14,152 nt of DNA from NCBI GenBank assembly GCA_035707805.1, contig DASSTS010000006.1:1-14152 (forward strand), written 5' to 3'. Shown piece after piece: positions 6,675 to 13,483 of this stretch. The notes beneath the pieces were generated by a model. It worked only from the letters and a program-made list of their open reading frames with translations. It was not told the origin of the DNA and searched no databases. Positions within the stretch are counted from its first letter, which is position 1. Every line of letters begins with the position of its first letter. A program made the position numbers and the translations under genes. Source of the stretch: Castellaniella sp035707805 (GTDB taxonomy: Bacteria > Pseudomonadota > Gammaproteobacteria > Burkholderiales > Burkholderiaceae_B).

Positions 6675-6683
6675 GGCTCCGGC

Positions 6684-6722
6684 ATGAGGCGCGCGACCCT
6701 CGCCGTCTCCGGCGCATCATGA
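6684..6722 (+). other. Possible 12-codon leader ORF overlapping the tctB-like start
   Basis: An ATG at 6684 opens a 12-codon frame (MRRATLAVSGAS) ending in TGA at 6720-6722, which overlaps the tctB-like ATG (6719) in an ATGA arrangement. GAGG at 6673-6676, on the tctC-like stop codon, could serve as its ribosome binding site. The tctB-like gene itself has no good ribosome binding site, so a reinitiation role is conceivable. An ORF this short can arise by chance. Confidence 0.2.
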
Positions 6723-7177
6723 GCCGGATGATCCGCAACCAGCCCGATTTCTGGGCCGGCGTGCTGTTCATCGCCGCCGGCCTGGCCTTCGCGCTGGGGG
6801 CGCAGCACTATCCCATGGGCCGCGCCGCGCGCATGGGGCCGGCCTATTTTCCCACCCTGCTGGGCATCTGCCTGGTCCTGCTCGGCGCCGCGCTGGCATG
6901 GCAGGCCTGCCGCCGCGGCGCGTCCGTCGAGCCGGTGCGCCGTCCCGACTGGCGGGTGGCCGGCGTCGTGCTGGGCGCCGTCTGCCTGTTCGCCATCGCC
7001 TTGCCCCTGCTCGGCGTGCTGCCGGCGGTCTTCGTCCTGGTCTTCGTCGGCAGCATGGCGGGCCATGACTTCGACTGGCGGGTCGCCGCCCTGGTGGGCC
7101 TGGGCATGATCGCCTTCGTCTGGCTGGTCTTCATCCAGGGCCTGGGCCTGGTGTTCCCGGCCGGAATTTTCGGATAA
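6719..7177 (+). CDS. Tripartite tricarboxylate transporter small membrane subunit (TctB family)
   Basis: TctB is the small, poorly conserved inner-membrane subunit that works with TctA. The 152-residue product has hydrophobic segments at about 11-28, 45-62, 79-111 (probably two) and 121-147, the expected layout. The family motif is seen as YPMGRAARMGPAYFP (31-45), just before the second segment. The ATG at 6719 is chosen for length; an alternative at 6728 gives MIRNQPDFW, and neither has a clear ribosome binding site, which suggests coupling to upstream translation. It lies 44 nt after the binding-protein gene and 8 nt before the TctA-type gene, so the three are one operon. Confidence 0.9.
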   Translation: MSRMIRNQPDFWAGVLFIAAGLAFALGAQHYPMGRAARMGPAYFPTLLGICLVLLGAALAWQACRRGASVEPVRRPDWRVAGVVLGAVCLFAIALPLLGVLPAVFVLVFVGSMAGHDFDWRVAALVGLGMIAFVWLVFIQGLGLVFPAGIFG

Positions 7178-7185
7178 GCATCGCC

Positions 7186-8688
7186 ATGGAATGGCTCGAT
7201 CACCTGGCGCTGGGCCTGTCCGTCGCGCTGAACCTCCAGAACCTCGGCTACTGCCTGCTGGGCTGTCTGCTCGGCACGCTGATCGGCGTGCTGCCCGGCA
7301 TCGGCCCCGTGCCGACCATCGCCATGCTGCTGCCCATCACCTACGTGCTGCCGCCCGAGGCGGGGCTCATCATGCTGGCGGGCATCTACTACGGCGCCCA
7401 GTACGGCGGCTCCACCACCGCCATCCTGGTGGCCCTGCCGGGCGAGACCTCCTCGGTGGTCTCGGTGCTGGACGGCTACCAGATGGCGCGCGCCGGCCGG
7501 GCCGGCGCGGCGCTGGCGATCGCCGCGCTGGGCTCGTTCTTCGCCGGCTGCGTGGCCACCGTGCTGCTGGCCGCTTTCGCGCCCGTGCTGGCGCAGATCG
7601 CCTTCCGGTTCGGTCCGGCGGAATACTTCTCCCTCATGGTGCTGGGCCTGCTGGCGGCCGTGGTGATGGCATCAGGTTCGCTGTTGAAGGCCGTGGCCAT
7701 GACCATCCTGGGGCTGGCCCTGGGCATGATCGGCACGGACGTCAATTCCGGCATGCCGCGGTTCGACCTCGGGTTCCTCAAGCTGCAGGACGGCCTGGAC
7801 TTCGCCGTGGTGGCCATGGGGATCTTCGGCCTGGCCGAGATCATGGCCAATCTCGAGCAGCGCGAACGGCGCGTCCGCATCACGGACAAGGTCGGCTCGC
7901 TGTATCCCAACCGCCGCGAATTCCGGGAATCCTGGCCCGCCAGCGTGCGCGGCACCCTGCTGGGCTCGGTCCTGGGCATCCTGCCCGGCGGCGGAGCGGT
8001 GCTGTCGTCCTTTGCGTCCTACACCCTGGAAAAGAAGCTCGCGCGCGAACCCGGACGCTTCGGCCACGGCCATCCGGCGGGCCTGGCCGGGCCCGAATCC
8101 GCCAACAACGCCGCCGCCCAGACGTCCTTCATCCCGCTGCTGACCCTGGGCATTCCCGGCAATGCGGTGACGGCGCTGATGCTGGGCGCCATGATCATCC
8201 ATGACGTGCAGCCAGGGCCGCGGGTCATGACGGCGCACCCGGAGGTCTTCTGGGGCCTGGTCGTCTCGATGTGGGTGGGCAACCTGATGCTGGTCGTCCT
8301 GAACCTGCCGCTGATCGGCATCTGGGTGAAGCTCCTGAAACTCCCGTACCGTGTGCTGTTCCCCGCGATCCTGGTGTTCTGCGCCATCGGCGTCTATTCC
8401 CTGGACAACAGCCTGTTCGATGTCTGGATGCTGGCCTTGTTCGGCGCGGCCGGCTACGTGTGGTCGCGCCTGGGCTGCGAATCCGCGCCCCTGCTGCTGG
8501 GCCTGGTGCTGGGCCAGATGATGGAGGAGAACTTCCGCCGCGCGCTGTTGCTGTCGCGCGGAGACTTCACCACCTTCATGACCCGGCCGGTATCCCTGTC
8601 CCTGCTGCTGGTCGCCGCCGGCCTGCTGGTCCTGATCGCGGTCCCGGTCGTCCGGCGCAAGCGCGACGAGGCCTTCGTCGAGGAATAG
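7186..8688 (+). CDS. Tripartite tricarboxylate transporter large membrane subunit (TctA family)
   Basis: TctA is the large integral membrane subunit that carries the substrate across the inner membrane using an ion gradient. The 500-residue product has the family's usual length and about ten to twelve hydrophobic segments. Signatures seen: GVLPGIGP (34-41), YGGSTTAILVALPGE (73-87), DGYQMARAGRAGAAL (96-110), a charged loop near 225-255, and a second-half counterpart GILPGGG (264-270) with PESANNAA (303-310) and LGIPGN. The paired LPG motifs fit the internal two-repeat arrangement known for the family. The start at 7186 lacks a strong ribosome binding site and is 8 nt after the TctB stop codon, consistent with coupled translation. 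The ending VVRRKRDEAFVEE is a cytoplasmic-looking tail. Confidence 0.95.
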   Translation: MEWLDHLALGLSVALNLQNLGYCLLGCLLGTLIGVLPGIGPVPTIAMLLPITYVLPPEAGLIMLAGIYYGAQYGGSTTAILVALPGETSSVVSVLDGYQMARAGRAGAALAIAALGSFFAGCVATVLLAAFAPVLAQIAFRFGPAEYFSLMVLGLLAAVVMASGSLLKAVAMTILGLALGMIGTDVNSGMPRFDLGFLKLQDGLDFAVVAMGIFGLAEIMANLEQRERRVRITDKVGSLYPNRREFRESWPASVRGTLLGSVLGILPGGGAVLSSFASYTLEKKLAREPGRFGHGHPAGLAGPESANNAAAQTSFIPLLTLGIPGNAVTALMLGAMIIHDVQPGPRVMTAHPEVFWGLVVSMWVGNLMLVVLNLPLIGIWVKLLKLPYRVLFPAILVFCAIGVYSLDNSLFDVWMLALFGAAGYVWSRLGCESAPLLLGLVLGQMMEENFRRALLLSRGDFTTFMTRPVSLSLLLVAAGLLVLIAVPVVRRKRDEAFVEE

Positions 8689-8704
8689 CGGCCGCTCACC
8701 GCGC

Positions 8705-8730
8705 GCCGCCCGCCGGCCGGCGCCGGCGGC
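8705..8730. repeat. GC-rich hairpin between the tctA-like gene and ggt
   Basis: Arms GCCGCC (8705-8710) and GGCGGC (8725-8730) enclose the perfect 12-nt palindrome CGCCGGCCGGCG (8711-8722). It lies 17 nt after the TctA stop codon and is not followed by a T-run. A closely similar hairpin occurs beyond ggt at 10627-10653, sharing GCCGGCCGGCGC. It could be a Rho-assisted terminator, an mRNA 3' end protector or a small intergenic repeat. Confidence 0.45.
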
Positions 8731-8794
8731 AATTCGCAGCTTTCTTCACGAAAAGTAAGGGATGGTGAACGGCCGCCCGTCCAATGCGCCGCCC

Positions 8795-8803
8795 ATGCTA
8801 GCG
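8795..8803 (+). promoter_or_regulatory. Weak extended -10-like element upstream of ggt
   Basis: TGCTAGCGT at 8795-8803 resembles the TGCTAGAAT element before rplC, including the preceding CA. The hexamer TAGCGT is a poor -10 match and no clear -35 is seen. The 150-nt gap after the transporter operon makes a ggt promoter likely, but this site is only a suggestion. Confidence 0.2.
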
Positions 8804-8838
8804 TAGCGGGCAGGGAAGATACCCCGGAGGAGTTCGCC

Positions 8839-10602
8839 ATGCCGTCATACCGTCGCCTGATTCCGTCCATCCTGCTGGCCGCCGTGCTCGCGGCCTGTGC
8901 CGCGCAGCCGCGCCCGGATGCGGCCGCGCAAGCCGCCGTCCCCGCCGCCGCGCCCGCCGCTTACGACTACGACATGGACGTCTTCCATCCCGTCGTGGCG
9001 CATCACGGCATGGTGGTGTCCGAGCAGGCCCTGGCCAGCCAGGCCGGGCTGCAGATGCTGCGGGCGGGGGGCAATGCCGTGGACGCCGCCGTCGCGGTCG
9101 GGTTCGCGCTGGCCGTCGTCCTGCCCAATGCCGGCAATCTGGGCGGCGGCGGATTCATGATGGTGCACTCCGCCCGGGACGGGCAGGACGTGGCGCTCGA
9201 TTTCCGCGAGATGGCCCCGGCCCGCGCGAGCCGCGACATGTACCTGGACGCCGACGGCAAGGTGGCCGATGGCCGTTCCCTGTTCACGCACCTGGCGGTC
9301 GGCGTGCCCGGGACCGTGGCCGGCCTGACGCACGCGCTGGAGCGCTGGGGCACCTTGCCCCTGGACCGCGTCATGGCGCCCGCCATCCGCCTGGCCGAGC
9401 GCGGCTACCCCGTCAGCCAGATGCTGGCGGAGACCCTGGAAAAGACGCGCGACACCATGGGGAAATGGCCCTCGACCCGCGCGATCTTCTGGCGCGACGG
9501 CAAGCCCCTGCAGGCCGGCCGGATGCTGGTGCAGAAAGACCTGGCCCAGTCGCTGCGCCTGATCGCGCGCCAGGGCGCCCGTGCGTTCTACCAAGGCCCC
9601 ATCGGGGAGGGCATCGCGGCCGAAATGGCCCGGCACGGCGGGCTCATCACCCTGCAGGACCTGGCCCGGTACCGGGCGGTCGAACGCACGCCCATCGTGG
9701 GCACCTACCGGGGCTATCGCATCGTCACCATGCCCCCGCCCAGTTCGGGCGGCATCCACCTGGTCCAGATCCTGAACATGATGGAAGGCTGGCCCATCCG
9801 CCAGTGGGGGCCGGGCAGCGCCCAGACCATCCACCACATGGCCGAGGCGATGAAGCTCGCCTACGCCGACCGCTCGAAATACCTGGGGGACACGGATTTC
9901 GTGCAGGTGCCGGTGGCCGGCCTGGTGTCCAAGGCCTACGCCCGCCACCTGGCGGCCGGCATCGACGCCACGCATGCGCGGCCTTCGAGCGAGATCCAGC
10001 CCGGCCAGCCCCAGCCGTATGAAAGCGACCAGACGACCCATTTCTCGGTGGTGGACGCCGCCGGCAACGCGGTGGCCGTCACCTATACCCTGAACACCAA
10101 TTTCGGCAGCGGCATCGTGGCCTCGGGCACCGGCATCCTGCTCAACAACGAAATGGACGACTTCTCAGCCAAGCCCGGCGTGGCCAACGTCTACGGCCTG
10201 ATCGGCGGCGAGGCCAATGCGATCCAGCCGGGCAAGCGGCCGCTGTCCTCGATGACTCCCACCCTGGTGCTCAAGGACGGCAAGCCCTGGCTGGTGACCG
10301 GCAGCCCGGGCGGCGCGCGCATCATCACCACGGTGCTGGAAACCGTGGTGGACGCCATCGATTTCCAGATGAATCCGGCCGAAGCCGCCGCCGTGCCGCG
10401 CTTCCACCACCAGTGGTGGCCGGACGAGCTGCGGGTGGAAAAAGGCCTCAGCCCGGACACGATCGCCCTGCTGCGCAGCTACGGCCAGCACGTCGTGGTC
10501 AAGCCCACCATGGGAAAGACGCAGACCATCCAGGTGCGCGACGGCCTGCTGTACGGCGCCTCGGACCCGCGCAATCCGGATGGCGCGGCCATCGGCAGGT
10601 AG
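8839..10602 (+). CDS. ggt: Gamma-glutamyltransferase precursor (glutathione hydrolase), probable lipoprotein
   Basis: This enzyme transfers or hydrolyses the gamma-glutamyl group of glutathione and related peptides. The 587-residue precursor aligns along its length with E. coli Ggt (580). It should self-cleave before Thr399 (in DQTTHFSVVD), giving a large subunit and a 189-residue small subunit whose N-terminal Thr is the nucleophile. Substrate-site residues recognised: Arg123 (DFREMAP, E. coli Arg114), Asp441 (NEMDDFSA), Ser470-Ser471 (PLSSM) and Gly491-Gly492 (GSPGGARI). The N-terminus is MPSYRRLIPSILLAAVLAAC, with a lipobox LAAC at 17-20; Ala at +2 favours the outer membrane. A linker rich in Ala and Pro follows (21-45). 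E. coli Ggt is instead a soluble periplasmic protein. GGAGGAG at 8826-8832 is an excellent ribosome binding site. Confidence 0.96.
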   Translation: MPSYRRLIPSILLAAVLAACAAQPRPDAAAQAAVPAAAPAAYDYDMDVFHPVVAHHGMVVSEQALASQAGLQMLRAGGNAVDAAVAVGFALAVVLPNAGNLGGGGFMMVHSARDGQDVALDFREMAPARASRDMYLDADGKVADGRSLFTHLAVGVPGTVAGLTHALERWGTLPLDRVMAPAIRLAERGYPVSQMLAETLEKTRDTMGKWPSTRAIFWRDGKPLQAGRMLVQKDLAQSLRLIARQGARAFYQGPIGEGIAAEMARHGGLITLQDLARYRAVERTPIVGTYRGYRIVTMPPPSSGGIHLVQILNMMEGWPIRQWGPGSAQTIHHMAEAMKLAYADRSKYLGDTDFVQVPVAGLVSKAYARHLAAGIDATHARPSSEIQPGQPQPYESDQTTHFSVVDAAGNAVAVTYTLNTNFGSGIVASGTGILLNNEMDDFSAKPGVANVYGLIGGEANAIQPGKRPLSSMTPTLVLKDGKPWLVTGSPGGARIITTVLETVVDAIDFQMNPAEAAAVPRFHHQWWPDELRVEKGLSPDTIALLRSYGQHVVVKPTMGKTQTIQVRDGLLYGASDPRNPDGAAIGR

Positions 10603-10653
10603 CCGCCGGCGGCTGATCTGCATCAAGGCCGCCGGCCGGCCGGCGCGGCGGCC
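10602..10653. repeat. GC-rich palindromes after ggt
   Basis: A 12-nt palindrome GCCGCCGGCGGC (10602-10613) touches the ggt stop codon. It is followed by a hairpin with arms GGCCGCC (10627-10633) and GGCGGCC (10647-10653) around a GGCCGGCC core. No T-run follows. The second hairpin resembles that at 8705-8730 upstream of ggt. Confidence 0.45.
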
Positions 10654-10678
10654 TGCGCACGCCGCGTCCCGGTTCCTG

Positions 10679-10684
10679 TAGCAT
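10679..10684 (+). promoter_or_regulatory. Weak -10-like element before the small conserved gene
   Basis: TAGCAT at 10679-10684 is a modest -10 match whose start point would fall near 10691. If real it would place the ATG at 10687 upstream of the transcript and favour the start at 10717. No clear -35 is seen. Confidence 0.2.
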
Positions 10685-10716
10685 GGATGCCGTCCCGACT
10701 TCTCAGGCCGCATCTC

Positions 10717-11127
10717 ATGGACATCACCTGTTTCGACGATCTGCTGCAGGCGGCCCGCCAGCAGCCCGAGCCCCAGCGCCTGCTGTTCGTCTTCGCCGCC
10801 AGCGGCGTCCCCGACGACGCCACGCCGGCACAGAAGGCCAGCCACGCCCGCGGCGAGGGCGGCGAACTCACCCCCATTCTGTGCGTGGACAAGACACCGA
10901 CCGAGCTCGGCGATTTCGCCGCCCTGGTCGAGGAATCCCGCCGAACCGGCCAGGACTGGCAGGTGGTGTTCGTCGCGGCGATGGCCGACCAGTCGGCCTA
11001 CCTGCCGGACCAGAAAGACGTCGATCTCGCCTTCCAGCGCATGACGCAGATGATCAAGTACGGGTCCGTCAGCTCGATGCTGGCCTTCAACCGCGAGGGC
11101 GATCCCCTGGTGTTCGGGGCCGCCTGA
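10717..11127 (+). CDS. Conserved small protein of unknown function
   Basis: The 136-residue product starting MDITCFDDLLQAARQQPEPQ is soluble and acidic, with no signal peptide or membrane segment. Hydrophobic strands are apparent in LLFVFAASG and WQVVFVAAM. Conserved-looking segments are GEGGELTPILCVDKTP and ALVEESRRTGQDW, and the end is SSMLAFNREGDPLVFG. From memory, similar short betaproteobacterial proteins are sometimes labelled ribonucleotide reductase subunit alpha; that label is not credible for a protein of this size with none of the reductase motifs. The ATG at 10717 is preferred, with CAGG at 10705-10708; an in-frame ATG at 10687 would add ten residues (MPSRLLRPHL). It is convergent with fadD, the two stop codons lying four bases apart. 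Being a real gene is likely; function is unknown. Confidence 0.8.
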   Translation: MDITCFDDLLQAARQQPEPQRLLFVFAASGVPDDATPAQKASHARGEGGELTPILCVDKTPTELGDFAALVEESRRTGQDWQVVFVAAMADQSAYLPDQKDVDLAFQRMTQMIKYGSVSSMLAFNREGDPLVFGAA

Positions 11128-11137
11128 TCCGTCAGGC
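11122..11137. repeat. Small inverted repeat joining two convergent stop codons
   Basis: GCCTGA (11122-11127) and TCAGGC (11132-11137) form a 6-bp stem with loop TCCG. The left arm ends in the TGA of the small conserved gene and the right arm begins with the TGA of fadD on the other strand. There is no T-run on either side, so it is at best a weak bidirectional terminator. Confidence 0.35.
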
Positions 11138-12808
11138 CTTGCCCGCGTCCTCGTTGCGCAGTTCCTTGCGCAGGATCTTGCCCACGTTGCTGCGCGGCAG
11201 GTCCTCGCGGAACTCCACGTATTTCGGCACCTTGTAGCCGGTCAGCAGCTTGCGGCAGTGGGCGATCACGTCGGCTTCGGTCAGGTTCGGATCCTTGCGG
11301 ATCACGTAGAGCTTCACGACTTCGCCCGATGGACCGTTGGGCACGCCGATGGCGGCGGCCTCCAGGATGCCGGGATGTTCGATGGCGGCGGCCTCGACCT
11401 CGTTGGGATATACGTTGAAGCCCGAGACCAGGATCATGTCCTTCTTGCGGTCCAGCAGGAAGACGTAGCCCTTGTCGTTCATGTAGCCGATGTCGCCGGT
11501 CATCAGCCAGCCGTCGGCATCGAAGGTCTTCGCCGTTTCCTCCGGCCGGTTCCAGTAGCCGGCCGTCACCTGGGGACCCTTGACGCAGATCTCTCCCGAC
11601 TCGCCGATGGCCATGTCGCGGTTGTCGGTGCGCACCGCCACCAGCGTCGAGGGCACCGGCAGGCCGATGGAGCCGTTGAAGTCGATCTTGTCCAGCGGAT
11701 TGATGGTGACCGCCGGTGAGGTTTCCGTCAGTCCATAGGCCTGGGCGATGGGCTTGCCGGTGAGCTTCAGCCAGCGCGCGGCGATGGCTTCCTGCACCGC
11801 CATGCCGCCGCCCAGGGTGATGTGCAGGCTGCTGAAATCCAGCCGGGCGAAATCGGCGTTGTTCAGCAGCGCGTTGAACAGGGTGTTGACGCCCGTCAGC
11901 GCCGTGAACTTCACGCTGCCGAGTTCCTTGACGAAGCCCGGGATGTCGCGCGGATTGACGATCAGCAGGTTGCTGGCGCCGAGCTTCATGAAGGTCAGGC
12001 AGTTCGCCGTCAGGGCGAAGATGTGATAGAGGGGCAGGGCGGTGACCACGCATTCGCGTTCGCCCTGGCAAAACGGCTTGACCCAGGCATGGGCCTGGCA
12101 GACGTTGGCGATCAGGTTGCCGTGGCTCAGCATCGCGCCCTTGGCCACGCCGGTGGTGCCGCCCGTGTACTGCAGGGCGGCCAGGTCGTCCTGGGTCAGG
12201 TCGGGGCGCTGGTAGCCCGCCTGTGCGCCCGCCGCCAGGGCATCGCGCAGCCGGCAGGCGCCCGGGATCTTCCAGGGGCGCACGAGTTTTTTCACATGGC
12301 GCACGACCAGGTCGGTGATCAGGCCCTTGGGAAAGCCCAGCATCTCGCCCAGCGAGGTCACGACGACGCGCTGGACGGCGGTGCCCGGCAGCGCCTCTTG
12401 GAGGGTGCAGGCGAAATTCTCCGCCACCACCACGGTCGTCGCTCCCGAGTCCGCCAGCTGGTGATGAAGCTCGTGGGCCGTGTAGAGCGGATTGGTGTTG
12501 ACCACCACGGCGCCGGCCATCAGCGTGCCGAACAGGCAGACCGGATATTGCAGCAGGTTGGGCATCATGAGGGCGACGCGGTCGCCCCGGGCCACCCCCT
12601 GCGACTGCAGCCAGCCCGCGAAGGCCTGCGCCTTGCCATGGGCCTGCGCGTAGCTCATGGACACGCCCATGCTGATGTATGCCGTGTTATCGGCATACCG
12701 CCGGCAGCTTTCCTCGAACATCGCCGCCAGAGACGCATAGGCGGCGGCCTGGTCGGTGATGTCAGCCGGCACCCCCTCGGGGTAATGCTCCAGCCAGATG
12801 GGTCCCAT
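11132..12808 (-). CDS. fadD: Long-chain fatty acid--CoA ligase
   Basis: The enzyme activates free fatty acids to acyl-CoA through an acyl-adenylate, the entry to beta-oxidation. The 558-residue product matches FadD in length (561 in E. coli) and order of motifs: ATP-binding loop YTGGTTGVAKG (214-224), YGLTETSP (358-365), then DGWLMTGDIGYM (432-443) leading into RKKDMILVSGFNVYPNEVE (454-472), the FACS signature, and the C-terminal catalytic lysine in NVGKILRK (Lys544). All key residues are present. AAAGGAAA just before the start (complement of 12814-12821) is a good ribosome binding site. It is the last gene of a minus-strand operon, 30 nt after a chalcone-isomerase-like gene. Substrate chain length cannot be settled from sequence; related ligases also act on aromatic acids. 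Confidence 0.93.
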   Translation of the reverse strand: MGPIWLEHYPEGVPADITDQAAAYASLAAMFEESCRRYADNTAYISMGVSMSYAQAHGKAQAFAGWLQSQGVARGDRVALMMPNLLQYPVCLFGTLMAGAVVVNTNPLYTAHELHHQLADSGATTVVVAENFACTLQEALPGTAVQRVVVTSLGEMLGFPKGLITDLVVRHVKKLVRPWKIPGACRLRDALAAGAQAGYQRPDLTQDDLAALQYTGGTTGVAKGAMLSHGNLIANVCQAHAWVKPFCQGERECVVTALPLYHIFALTANCLTFMKLGASNLLIVNPRDIPGFVKELGSVKFTALTGVNTLFNALLNNADFARLDFSSLHITLGGGMAVQEAIAARWLKLTGKPIAQAYGLTETSPAVTINPLDKIDFNGSIGLPVPSTLVAVRTDNRDMAIGESGEICVKGPQVTAGYWNRPEETAKTFDADGWLMTGDIGYMNDKGYVFLLDRKKDMILVSGFNVYPNEVEAAAIEHPGILEAAAIGVPNGPSGEVVKLYVIRKDPNLTEADVIAHCRKLLTGYKVPKYVEFREDLPRSNVGKILRKELRNEDAGKA

Positions 12809-12838
12809 GGTGGTTTCCTTTATTGCAGTCGCGAAAAA

Positions 12839-13483
12839 TCAATTGGCGGCGGATGTCTGGCCCAACAGCGCCTGTTTCAGGGATTCCTGGGCCGGCACCG
12901 CCCCCAGCCAGACCTTCAGGAGCGCGGCGGCGAAACGCGGATCCGTGACTTCGCCCAGTGCCTTGCCCTTGAATGATACCGAGACCGTCCCGTGCTGGAA
13001 ACGCATCTCGACCTGGTCGCCGGAGGCGCCCTCGCCGCCGGTCTTCATGAAGGTCTCGAAGTGTTCGATCGTGTCCTTCATGGCCGCCAGTTCCGCCTCG
13101 GTATTATTGGCCTTCAGCCCTTCGTTCAGGGCATCGGTCAATGCTTTGCTGTTGATGTCGCGCAAGAGCGTCAGGCGCAGCAGCTGCGGTTCCCCGCTCT
13201 CCACGACGGCCTGCGCGTCGTGTGTCGGCTGCGGCCGGTACAGCGCGGCGACGTAGACGTGGAAGACGAACCGCTGGCGCAGCCCCGCGCCGTTCAGCAC
13301 CAGCGTCTGGCCGGCCAGCGTCTGCTGTTCGGGGACGTCGACGCTGGCGATGGTCACCGCCCCGGCGGACGGAACGGCGCACAAGCCCGCCGCGGCCAGG
13401 GTGGCGCCGGCGAGGCAGGCCCGCAGCCACTGCGCCGGATGGCGCGGCCGGGTGGCCTGCGCGGGGATGGACGGCATCTTCAT
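12839..13483 (-). CDS. Secreted chalcone-isomerase-like protein
   Basis: The 214-residue product has a Sec signal peptide (basic start, hydrophobic core near residues 20-36, cleavage expected after SAGA at 42, giving VTIASVDVPEQ). The mature part looks like the bacterial chalcone-isomerase-like family, with LNGAGLRQRFVFHVYVAALY (63-82), the LLRDINSKAL region, and the C-terminal DPRFAAALLKVWLG (181-194). Members of this fold include plant chalcone isomerases and non-catalytic fatty-acid-binding proteins; bacterial secreted members have no settled role. A CAGGAG site lies before the ATG (complement of 13491-13496), which overlaps the upstream DUF4442 gene by four bases. Linkage with fadD and a hotdog-fold gene suggests lipid binding rather than flavonoid chemistry; this is inference. 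Confidence 0.8.
   Translation of the reverse strand: MKMPSIPAQATRPRHPAQWLRACLAGATLAAAGLCAVPSAGAVTIASVDVPEQQTLAGQTLVLNGAGLRQRFVFHVYVAALYRPQPTHDAQAVVESGEPQLLRLTLLRDINSKALTDALNEGLKANNTEAELAAMKDTIEHFETFMKTGGEGASGDQVEMRFQHGTVSVSFKGKALGEVTDPRFAAALLKVWLGAVPAQESLKQALLGQTSAAN

Noticed and set aside
7191..8204. 337-codon plus-strand frame inside the tctA-like gene
   Set aside because: It is a +1-type shadow rich in Arg, Gly, Ala and Pro, while the TctA frame has clear family motifs and membrane segments.
8689..8838. Intrinsic terminator after the tctA-like gene
   Set aside because: The hairpin at 8705-8730 is strong but has no T-run after it, so it is listed as a repeat and not as a terminator.
8845..10041. 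398-codon open frame on the minus strand opposite ggt
   Set aside because: ggt is certain from its conserved catalytic residues; the antisense product has biased composition and no recognisable motif.
10683..10716. Upstream in-frame ATG at 10687 as start of the small conserved gene
   Set aside because: The added residues MPSRLLRPHL look unlike a conserved start, and a -10-like element at 10679-10684 would place the transcript start beyond this ATG; 10717 is preferred, though not proven.
11822..12976. 384-codon open frame on the plus strand opposite fadD
   Set aside because: fadD has complete motifs and a ribosome binding site; this frame has biased composition and crosses the fadD/CHI-like gene boundary.
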